A stretch of DNA of 24,374 bases from JBBRYK01 sp038237665. GTDB lineage: Bacteria > Actinomycetota > Thermoleophilia > Gaiellales > Gaiellaceae. Positions 14,499 through 21,351 of the stretch are shown in pieces. The notes beneath the pieces were generated by a model, which was not told the DNA's origin, ran no database searches, and saw nothing but the letters and a program-made list of their open reading frames with translations. The stretch spans positions 1 through 24,374 of the forward strand of contig JBBRYK010000039.1 of the NCBI GenBank assembly GCA_038237665.1, in the 5' to 3' direction. Position 1 is the stretch's first letter. Each line of letters opens with the position of its first letter. A program made the translations under genes and the position numbers.

Positions 14499-14579
14499 TC
14501 CACAGCGATCCGTGGAAAGCAAGCAAACCGGCTCGCCGAGCGGGATCCAGCGCTCGAGCTTTCCACAGGCCCGTGGAAA
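14499..14579. repeat. Mutually exclusive inverted repeats built on TTTCCAC/GTGGAAA
   Basis: Four complementary arms occur in order: TCCAC (14499-14503), GTGGAAAGC (14512-14520), GCTTTCCAC (14558-14566) and GTGGAAA (14573-14579). Arm 2 can pair with arm 1 (5 bp) or arm 3 (9 bp), and arm 3 with arm 2 or arm 4 (7 bp, 6-nt loop). This is the 1:2, 2:3, 3:4 arrangement of an RNA switch or attenuator. The TCCACAG segments also recall DnaA boxes, but only loosely. No reading frame explains the symmetry. Confidence 0.7.
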
Positions 14580-14582
14580 TCT

Positions 14583-14747
14583 CGATGTCTGATCGGAAAT
14601 TCGCGCTTCGGCGCGGCTGGTCCAGACCAAGCAGGGCACCGCGGCCGCTCGTCGTTTATAACGGAGTTACGGGCGACGAGCGGACGTGCTGATCCTGCGC
14701 CGCGTCTGGGCCAGCCGCGGCAACCGGGAATTTCCGATCAGGCATCG
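14583..14747. repeat. 165-nt near-palindrome able to form one long stem-loop
   Basis: The two ends pair over 20 bp: 14583-14602 with 14728-14747, all Watson-Crick except one T/G at 14588/14742. Inside, 14612-14627 pairs with 14704-14719 over 16 bp with one T/G (14621/14710). Next GCAGGGCAC (14631-14639) pairs with CCTGC (14694-14698) and GTGC (14686-14689) across a 4-nt bulge. Finally CCGCTCGTCG (14645-14654) pairs with CGACGAGCGG (14674-14683). About 55 bp in total are paired around a 19-nt terminal loop. It ends three bases before the stop codon of the 99-aa gene. ATCT at 14579-14582 and 14749-14752 could be a target-site duplication, but this is weak. It may be a MITE-like element, a terminator or a structured RNA. 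Confidence 0.85.
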
Positions 14748-14750
14748 CAT

Positions 14751-15050
14751 CTAGGCCGGCCGGCGCCGAACGTGCAGGAGAGCGCGGAGCCGTGCTCCCA
14801 GGTCCGCGGACAGCTCATCGTCGTCTGCGAGGCGCCCTTCGAGGGCCTGGCGGATCATCCGCTCCTCCAGCAGCTGACTTCGGGCAGCGAGCAGGTCTTC
14901 GGAGAGCAGCATGATCGCCTTCGCCGCGGCCCGCACCTCTGGGCGCCCGTCCTTGCCCAGTCCGGCGGCCCAGCCGCGCAGCTCCTCGACCTGACCGTCG
15001 TCCACCTTCTCATCTTCAACCCTCGCGAGAAAAAACGCGAATCTCCGCAA
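14751..15050 (-). CDS. Small charged helical protein of unknown function
   Basis: Unrecognised protein of up to 99 residues. From about residue 16 it is rich in Glu, Arg, Ala and Leu with heptad-like spacing (LLSEDLLAARSQLLEERMIRQ), so a helical or coiled-coil fold is likely; it ends in a basic HVRRRPA. No signal peptide is convincing. The start is uncertain: TTG 15050-15048 follows the upstream TAA directly, while an in-frame GTG at 15005-15003 would give 84 residues without the basic, aromatic N-terminus. CTCCGC/GCGGAG flank the upstream stop as a small hairpin. It follows the proline racemase gene on the same strand and is followed by the 165-nt palindrome. Moderate confidence that it is translated. 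Confidence 0.55.
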   Translation of the reverse strand: MRRFAFFLARVEDEKVDDGQVEELRGWAAGLGKDGRPEVRAAAKAIMLLSEDLLAARSQLLEERMIRQALEGRLADDDELSADLGARLRALLHVRRRPA

Positions 15051-16019
15051 TTAGCGGAGAAGAAAGCCTTCTCCCAGCGGGTCGTCCGGCTCGAGGACGA
15101 ACTCGTGGAAACCGGTCAGGTGGGCGCTCCCGGCCACCTCCGTGATCACGGCGGGCAATCCGTCGATCTCGGCGTCGGCGACGACCCGGGCTTCGAACTC
15201 GCTGCCGATCACGCTCTGGTGGACGAGCGTGGTCCCGCGCGCGAGCTCGCCTCGCGCGTCGAGCAGCGCGAGCCGAGCCGACGTTCCGCTCCCACACGGC
15301 GAACGGTCGACCTCGCCGTCCGCGAAGACGGTGATGTTGCGACGCCCCTCGACGAAGATGACCCCGTAGACATCCCGGAGATCAGGCTCGAGCGGATGGA
15401 CGATTTCGCGCTCCGCCTCGATGGCGGCCTTGATCTCGCGGCCGCGCTCGATGAACCGGGTGACGTTGCGCGGCTCGACTGCCAGGCCAAGGACGGACGC
15501 CTCGACGATGGCATAGAAGGCGCCGCCGAAGGCGACGTCGGCTGGTACTCCGGCCGCGTCCACGCCCTGCAGCAGGACGAAGCTCGGAACGTTGCGGAAC
15601 GCCACGCGCTCGACCCGACCGTCGCGGAACTCCGCCTCGACGTCGAGCGTGCCGGATGGGACGTCGATCCGGAGCACGTCACGAGGCTCCAGAACGCCGG
15701 CTTCCAGCGCCCAGGTCGCGAGAGCGATCGTTCCGTGACCGCAGGCCGTCGAGAAGCCGGCGTTGTGGAAGAACAGGACACCCAGGTCGCTGGCCGGCCC
15801 GACCGGCTCGGTGACGAAGCCGCCGTACATGTCGGCATGGCCGCGGGGCTCGTAGACGAGGAGCCGCCGAAGGCGGTCGAGCTCCACCTGGGCGTAGCGC
15901 CGCTTCTCGAGCATGGTCGCGCCCGGAATCGGCCCGACACCCTCGGAGACGATTCGAAACGGCTCGCCCGCGGTGTGGTAGTCGACGGCGGAGACGCTCA
16001 GCCGGGCGGGCGAGCGCAC
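15051..16019 (-). CDS. Proline racemase / 4-hydroxyproline epimerase family enzyme
   Basis: Cofactor-independent two-base racemase/epimerase of 322 residues acting on proline or 4-hydroxyproline in the cytoplasm. Both catalytic cysteines are present: Cys93 in FSTACGHGTIALATWAL and Cys242 in DRSPCGSGTSARLALL. Two cysteines favour epimerase/racemase chemistry over the trans-3-hydroxyproline dehydratase subgroup, which lacks one of them. The N-terminal SAVDYHTAGEPFRIV and DMYGGFVTEP are family hallmarks. The start is GTG 16019-16017, four bases after the upstream TAG; the longer ORF is rejected because it reads through the SRPBCC gene. Residue choice between proline and hydroxyproline cannot be settled from the motifs alone, and no other hydroxyproline-pathway genes are in view. 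Confidence 0.92.
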   Translation of the reverse strand: MRSPARLSVSAVDYHTAGEPFRIVSEGVGPIPGATMLEKRRYAQVELDRLRRLLVYEPRGHADMYGGFVTEPVGPASDLGVLFFHNAGFSTACGHGTIALATWALEAGVLEPRDVLRIDVPSGTLDVEAEFRDGRVERVAFRNVPSFVLLQGVDAAGVPADVAFGGAFYAIVEASVLGLAVEPRNVTRFIERGREIKAAIEAEREIVHPLEPDLRDVYGVIFVEGRRNITVFADGEVDRSPCGSGTSARLALLDARGELARGTTLVHQSVIGSEFEARVVADAEIDGLPAVITEVAGSAHLTGFHEFVLEPDDPLGEGFLLR

Positions 16020-16023
16020 CGGT

Positions 16024-16458
16024 CTAGGGACGTTCCGAGCGAAGATGCGCCTGGAGGCGCTCGAAGATCGTTCGCTCCTCACGCCGCACGGCCCTCGTGA
16101 CCAGGGGCTCGAGCAGGCGAAAGGCACCTCTCGTGCGAATGTCGTTGTGCGTCGACACGCGCGTCCCGCCGTCGACCGGCTCGAATGTGACCGCTCCGGT
16201 CACGTGCATCGACTTACCCGTCCAGGCGAAAACGATCCGACGGCTGGGTTCGTACTCGGTCACCGTCCACTCGAGCTGCATGCGCCGGCCGAGGACACGC
16301 CGCACCTCTCGTACCTTCGTGCCGACGGCCAGCGGGCCCGCGAGCTCGAAGAGCTCGATCTCGGGCGAAAGCTCGACGACTTTCTCCGGATCGGTGACGT
16401 AGGCCGCTATTCGCTCGGGTGTGTCCGGAAAGACCGCGGTATTCGCGACGACCGCCAC
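16024..16458 (-). CDS. SRPBCC (START-like) domain protein
   Basis: 144-residue single-domain protein of the SRPBCC/polyketide-cyclase superfamily, which binds hydrophobic ligands in a deep cavity. The start VVANTAVFPDTPERIAAYVTDPEKVVELSPEI has the usual first strand and paired helices, followed by alternating strands (KVREVRRVLG, LEWTVTEYEPSRRIVFAWTG, GAVTFEPVDGGTRVSTHNDI) and the long C-terminal helix with FERLQAHLRS. The GTG at 16458-16456 lies ten bases after the upstream stop, and the downstream proline racemase begins four bases after this gene ends, so they are probably one transcript. The ligand is unknown, and there is no catalytic signature. Confidence 0.88.
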   Translation of the reverse strand: MAVVANTAVFPDTPERIAAYVTDPEKVVELSPEIELFELAGPLAVGTKVREVRRVLGRRMQLEWTVTEYEPSRRIVFAWTGKSMHVTGAVTFEPVDGGTRVSTHNDIRTRGAFRLLEPLVTRAVRREERTIFERLQAHLRSERP

Positions 16459-16468
16459 TCGAGCGCAC

Positions 16469-16930
16469 TCAGCCGATCGAGATCTTGCAGTCCGGCCCGG
16501 GCACCTTCAGAGTCGCCGTCTTCACCGAGTGGCGAGCGACGACCGAGCCGCCCGTGTCGCGCAGGGTCCAGCTGAACACCGCCCGCACCGTCGAGGCGAC
16601 GCACGGCTCGGCGAGAGCGACGAAGCGGTTCCCGCTCAGGTTCGTCCAGGTTCTGGTCTGCGACTTGTCGATGTGCCACTTCTTCGTCTTCGGGTTCCAT
16701 CTGAGCAGCTGCGCGCTCAGGGTCAGCCGTCCTTGACGCCCGCCGCAGTCGGCGCTGTTGACAGCGGTGATGTAGCCCGCCCTGAAACCGTCCTGGAGCG
16801 ACCAGTTCCACCGGCATGGAAAGGACGACTCGGGCCTGACGGCGGCCGGCCGCTCCGCAGCCGGCCGGGTCCCGGGCGCCGCAAGCGCGATCAGGACGGC
16901 GAGGGGCGTGAGGACGAGAGGAAGGCCCAT
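16469..16930 (-). CDS. Small secreted protein with four cysteines
   Basis: Unrecognised 153-residue exported protein. The N-terminus MGLPLVLTPLAVLIALAAPG is a signal sequence with cleavage probably after about residue 18-25. The mature part holds exactly four cysteines, Cys39, Cys62, Cys110 and Cys148, which could form two disulfides, and alternating strand-like segments (RLTLSAQLLRW, WHIDKSQTRTWTNLSG, VRAVFSWTLRDTGGS). It looks like a small beta-sandwich extracellular domain. The ATG at 16930 has no strong ribosome site. It is 77 nt downstream of the giant-protein gene and ten bases ahead of the SRPBCC gene, so it may be the first gene of that short operon. Confidence 0.72.
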   Translation of the reverse strand: MGLPLVLTPLAVLIALAAPGTRPAAERPAAVRPESSFPCRWNWSLQDGFRAGYITAVNSADCGGRQGRLTLSAQLLRWNPKTKKWHIDKSQTRTWTNLSGNRFVALAEPCVASTVRAVFSWTLRDTGGSVVARHSVKTATLKVPGPDCKISIG

Positions 16931-17007
16931 CGGGAAAGCGGGGAGACGGTGAACGTACTCCTCGTCGCGGCGGGTGTCCAGGCCCGCTTTGGCGTACTTC
17001 TAGGTGA

Positions 17008-20000
17008 TCAAAGCGCGAGGTGATCCGCGTACACCAGCCGGTACCGAACCGGGACGTCCAGCACGACGAAATCCGCAAACGACAGCGGGCGAACGTAGTG
17101 ATCGTCCGCTTCGGACTCGTCGGTCTGGAGGATCTCGTACTCGTGGAGCGCAAGCCTGAGCTCGTCGCCGTCCTTGCGCGCCGGTAGCGGGACCGTTCCG
17201 GAGTAGCGGACGTCGGCGAGGCCGCGCGGCGCCGACAGCGAGAGGCGCACCTCGTCGCCGACGGGCATCCAGGCGAGGTCCGTCTCCGCGCCCTTCGGGC
17301 GGCGCTCGACCTGGGCAACGGCGAACCGCGACAGGTCGAGCAGCTGCCGCGGATCGCCGAACGCGACGAGTTCCTCCGCGGCCAGTGTGAATGCACCCGG
17401 CCCGCTCAGCGACACGGCGACTCCTCCGGCTCCCAGGCGCGTCGTCGCTGCCGTCCGCTCCGCGACCAGCTGTGAGAACTCGGGGAAAACCACTGCGGAC
17501 AGGTGCCGCCCGGGGATCGAGTGGGGCTGGAATCGCGCCAGCGCGAGACGGACGAAGGGGTAGTACGCGGCACCTGCGTCCAGCTGCAGATCGCAGTACC
17601 AGAGCTTCCGTATGTCGTCGAAGCGCGGCTGGTGGGCGACCACTGTGACGTCGTGCCCCGGTGCCTCGAGCAGCGACACGCTGTGCCCGACCGCGACACG
17701 GAGCGGGAACTGGTGGACGTACGGACCCGGGTCGATCGGCGGCGAGCCCCAGATCGGGTCGAGTCCCCAGTGCGTGACGAACTTCTGTGGGTCGCCCGAC
17801 GGCTCGAAGAGCTTCGAGATCAGCTCGACGAGCCGCGTGGCGTGCGCCGTGCTCAGGTCTTCAGGCAGCGACCGCGCCTGTGAACGCATCGTCTCGTGGG
17901 CGGCGAACGCTGCTTCGGCGGGACCGAGGCCGGCCCTCACCGCTGGTGCTTGCCTGCGTACCCCGCTTCGGCGGACGCCGGCGAGGAGACGCTCCGAGGG
18001 CGATGCCGAGGCACGCCCGCCCGGCTTGACGAGACCCTCCGACAACGCGCGCTCGGCGAACTCGTCTGCGAGCGCCCGCGCCGTCGCACTGACCTCGAGG
18101 CCCCGTGCGGCGTCGATCGGCCACGTCAGCCAGGGCTGGTGCTCCAGCACGACCCCGAGCAGCTCCTCGTCGCCGGACGAGTACCACGGGCGGTCGAGGT
18201 AGAACCGCAGTCCGCCCCCGGTCCGCGTGCGGAGCGACGTCGGCCGCAGCCGGACCTCCCGCCCGCCTGGTCGCGACACGGCGAAGCCCGGCATCCGCTC
18301 GTTCTGCCACGTCCAGGTCGGCACCACGTACAGCACCTCGGGCGGCTCCGGCCGCCGGGAGGACGGCACGTCGAGGAGCGCCTCCGGCCCCTCGTGCGTG
18401 ATCAGCGCTCGGTTGTTCGTGATCTCGGGCGGGAAGTACTCGCGGAACCGTGTGGTCGCGATCGCCCGGTAGCTCACCCAGCGGTGCTTCGTGTCCCGGA
18501 ACTCGTGCCGCACCTTGTGCACCGGCGGCTTGCCGGCCGTGGCGGGGACGTCGTCCCGGCCGATCCGGCACGAGGCCTCGTCGGCTTCGAGTTGGAAGTC
18601 CGCGACGTGTCCCGCACCTGTCACCTTCGACGGCGCCGGCTGCAGGACGTCATCCACCGGCTCGGTCCAGCTCGCCTCGAGATCGAGACGGCCCGTGCTC
18701 TTCGCGTGGTTGGCGACGGCTCCGGACAGCACGGCGAACGTCTCGCCGACCTGGCGCTGGACGCCGCCCGGCGGCACGTCGACCTCAGGCGGCGTGAGGG
18801 GCTTCTCGACCGCATGCACGAGCGTGAGCGGCTGCCACGGCGTGAGCATCCAGTGCAGCCCCCGCTCTGCGTCCGGCCGCTGCAGCGCGCGGACCGCCTC
18901 CCGCTCCAGCATCCAGATCCCCATCAAGTCGAGCGCGGCGGGGTCGACGAAGGATGCGAGCCGGACGGTAACCAGCTCGGCCTGAGGTAGGAAGACGGTG
19001 AGTAGTCGCTTGCCGGCGTTGTACACGGGGGCGCCGGATCCAGCTTCGATCCGCAGCCGGAACGGGCGGCGGTCGTACCAAGGAGCGCCGGCCTCCCAGC
19101 GCAGCCTCCGAGTCGTCCCGTCGCCCGGGAGCGTGGTGAGCGACGCCCCGCGCGAGAGCGGATCGGGAAGATACGGAAGCTCGAGCGTGTCGACGTCGTG
19201 GCAGACGTACTCGCCAGACTGCAGTGGGTCGCCTTTCTGCCGGGCCGGATCGGCGAGATCGGTCGGCGTGGCGCCGGGATCCGGGTTGAACACGAACGCC
19301 CCGGAGGTTGGATCGAGGAAGGACCCCGACTCGCGAGAGGAGATGTCGAACTGCTCGTCGACCTGCGCTTGCGAAGCGTCGGCGCCGATCCCCGCGTCGA
19401 GCATTCCGTGCCACTCGGCGAGCTGCTGCGAGGCGAGCGGCGGCGAGAGGTGCCGGTCGTTCGCAGGGTGGTACGCCAGCAGCGGGTCGGTATGTCCCTC
19501 GAGCCCGGCAATGCGCGCGAGCTCCACGTAGTCCTTCGGAAGGACGCCGAGCGTCGACCGGATCACCATCCGGAGGAGCGACTCGCCCTCCGTGAACGGG
19601 CGCCTGGGGACGACGGCCGGCGAGGGCACAGGGTCGAAGCGCCGGAACGTGTGCAGCTCGGTCACGTGCTGCGGTACCACGTCCTCGTCCGGAACCGAGT
19701 TGCCGGCAAGGTCGACGGCCCTCGCGCGGAACCGGTACGTGCGGCCGAAGCGAAGGCGCGGCAGCGTCCCCGGCGTCGCCTCGAACTCGGTCGTGAGCGG
19801 GAACGGCGTCGGGTTCTTCGACTCGATCTCTTCTGCGCCGGTGTTCGTGATCGCAAGCCCGGGCCGCTTCGCGGCAAGGCTCCAGCCTTCCCAGCCCATG
19901 AGCGCCTCGTGCAGGTACAGGTCGTCGTCTCCGGGAACCGATGACGCTGACGAGCCCTTGACATACGCCTCGTCGGGCTCGATCGGGAGCGAAACGGGCG

Positions 20001-21345
20001 GCTGGCCTCCCGGCCGTTCGACGGTGTAGCGGCCGCTCCGCCGGTGCAGCGAGAGCCAGCGCTCGGGCCTCCGCGAGTCCTCGACGTCGAGGCGGTAGCC
20101 GCGGTTCACGTCCTCTGCGGACACCTCCGGCGCCGCGCCGGAGGTGTGCTGCTTGTCGTGGTCGGCCGCCTTGTCGAGCTGGCGAACAAGGCGCGCCGCG
20201 CGGGCGTCTCGGGCGATGGTGAAGCCGCCGCTACGGAGAGCCGGCACCGAGGCCGCGTCCTCGGTCATCGAGCGCTGCTGGCTGCGCACGTGCTCTGCCA
20301 GCCGCTGGACGTTGCCGGCGAAGTCCACCGTCTTCAGCGCGCTGCCGTCGACATCGATCTGGTTGACGAGGAAGCGCCCGCGAAACTCGAGCCTGAGCGA
20401 CCCGTCGACGAGGTCCCCCTCTTTTTCACGCGGTTCGGGCAGGAACCGGCGATCGACGATTTCGTAGCGCGTCCAGGGCCGGGCCTCTTCGGTCGTCATC
20501 CAGGGCTCGAACGCGGACGGCGCCCCCACCTCGAGCCGGACGCGCCCGACCGGCTGGATCGCCGGGTCGATCTTCACCAGCAGGTCGATCGCGAGCCCGA
20601 GCGGACGGAGGAGCTTCGGGTAATCGCCGCAGAAGGCCACGAAGGCATGGAAGTCGTACTTCTCGACCTTCGGCTCGGGCGGCGTCACGTCCGGGCCCAG
20701 CGGGTCGCGGCTGCCCGGCCGATCGTAGAAGCGGTACGCCTCGGCAAACGCGAGGCGCCGCCGGCTCGCGGCCGAGATCTTGCTGCGGTCGAGGTAGCGG
20801 CCCCGCTTTCCCTCGGGGCCCTGCTCCGCGCTGATCAACTTGTCGAGCTGAGGGTAGTGGCGGTCCTTGTTGCCCAGCGTCCCAAGGTCCCGGGCCAGGT
20901 CGGCGAGCGGGCCGATGGTCACGGGAGGGAAGATGGTCGGGAACGACTCCGCGACCGTCGTGTAGAGGTCGAGCACGGACTCCGAAACGGTGGCGACCGG
21001 CACCGAGAGGACGCGACGCTCCGACAGGTCGGTGAAGCCGCCGTCGCCGACGGAGCAGCGGCCGAAGAGCAGGCGCCACGTGTCGGGATCGGCGGGCGCC
21101 GAGTCGGGATCGGGCTCGGCCTCGACGCCGACCGGCGGAGCGCCGTCGAACACCGCCCTGAACTTCAGCTCCGCGATCGTCTCGGGCCAGTTGGCGAAGG
21201 CCGGGAACTCGGCGGGCTTCAGCTTGCGCAGGCCGGCGCCGGCGGGCGAGAGCCGCGGGCTGACGAAGACCGTCAGGCGCAGGAAGTCGCCGCTCCTGTG
21301 TACTCCGTTTGGCAGCGCGGTGAAGATGACGTTCTCGGTGCCCAT
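17008..21345 (-). CDS. Giant uncharacterised protein, 1445 residues
   Basis: No family is recognised. The chain starts MGTENVIFTALPNG and LRLTVFVSPRLSP (4-33), with no signal peptide or membrane helix, and is mostly strand-like. An Ig/fibronectin-III-like strand pair occurs at FGRTYRFRARAVDLAGNS (533-550). Aromatic-rich, conserved-looking blocks include HLSPPLASQQLAEWHGMLD (near 640), WMLTPWQPLTLVHAVEKPL (near 840), KHRWVSYRAIATTRFREYFP (near 950), YSSGDEELLGVVLEHQPWLTWP (near 1055) and VTHWGLDPIWGSPP (near 1190). Few cysteines are present. The ATG at 21345 lies six bases after the TAG of another giant gene, with GAGGA about eleven bases upstream. The frame is open throughout with normal codon use, so it is real. 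An enzyme, a structural assembly subunit or a toxin cannot be told apart. Confidence 0.8.
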   Translation of the reverse strand: MGTENVIFTALPNGVHRSGDFLRLTVFVSPRLSPAGAGLRKLKPAEFPAFANWPETIAELKFRAVFDGAPPVGVEAEPDPDSAPADPDTWRLLFGRCSVGDGGFTDLSERRVLSVPVATVSESVLDLYTTVAESFPTIFPPVTIGPLADLARDLGTLGNKDRHYPQLDKLISAEQGPEGKRGRYLDRSKISAASRRRLAFAEAYRFYDRPGSRDPLGPDVTPPEPKVEKYDFHAFVAFCGDYPKLLRPLGLAIDLLVKIDPAIQPVGRVRLEVGAPSAFEPWMTTEEARPWTRYEIVDRRFLPEPREKEGDLVDGSLRLEFRGRFLVNQIDVDGSALKTVDFAGNVQRLAEHVRSQQRSMTEDAASVPALRSGGFTIARDARAARLVRQLDKAADHDKQHTSGAAPEVSAEDVNRGYRLDVEDSRRPERWLSLHRRSGRYTVERPGGQPPVSLPIEPDEAYVKGSSASSVPGDDDLYLHEALMGWEGWSLAAKRPGLAITNTGAEEIESKNPTPFPLTTEFEATPGTLPRLRFGRTYRFRARAVDLAGNSVPDEDVVPQHVTELHTFRRFDPVPSPAVVPRRPFTEGESLLRMVIRSTLGVLPKDYVELARIAGLEGHTDPLLAYHPANDRHLSPPLASQQLAEWHGMLDAGIGADASQAQVDEQFDISSRESGSFLDPTSGAFVFNPDPGATPTDLADPARQKGDPLQSGEYVCHDVDTLELPYLPDPLSRGASLTTLPGDGTTRRLRWEAGAPWYDRRPFRLRIEAGSGAPVYNAGKRLLTVFLPQAELVTVRLASFVDPAALDLMGIWMLEREAVRALQRPDAERGLHWMLTPWQPLTLVHAVEKPLTPPEVDVPPGGVQRQVGETFAVLSGAVANHAKSTGRLDLEASWTEPVDDVLQPAPSKVTGAGHVADFQLEADEASCRIGRDDVPATAGKPPVHKVRHEFRDTKHRWVSYRAIATTRFREYFPPEITNNRALITHEGPEALLDVPSSRRPEPPEVLYVVPTWTWQNERMPGFAVSRPGGREVRLRPTSLRTRTGGGLRFYLDRPWYSSGDEELLGVVLEHQPWLTWPIDAARGLEVSATARALADEFAERALSEGLVKPGGRASASPSERLLAGVRRSGVRRQAPAVRAGLGPAEAAFAAHETMRSQARSLPEDLSTAHATRLVELISKLFEPSGDPQKFVTHWGLDPIWGSPPIDPGPYVHQFPLRVAVGHSVSLLEAPGHDVTVVAHQPRFDDIRKLWYCDLQLDAGAAYYPFVRLALARFQPHSIPGRHLSAVVFPEFSQLVAERTAATTRLGAGGVAVSLSGPGAFTLAAEELVAFGDPRQLLDLSRFAVAQVERRPKGAETDLAWMPVGDEVRLSLSAPRGLADVRYSGTVPLPARKDGDELRLALHEYEILQTDESEADDHYVRPLSFADFVVLDVPVRYRLVYADHLAL

Positions 21346-21351
21346 ATCGCG

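Noticed and set aside
14499..14579. Replication-origin DnaA-box cluster
   Set aside because: TCCACAG-type segments occur, but none matches a full actinobacterial DnaA box and no dnaA, dnaN or parAB genes are nearby.
14235..14639. 134-residue minus-strand ORF in the non-coding region
   Set aside because: Its composition is unlike the other genes, it has no ribosome site or homology-like motif, and it spans several hairpins that better explain the sequence.
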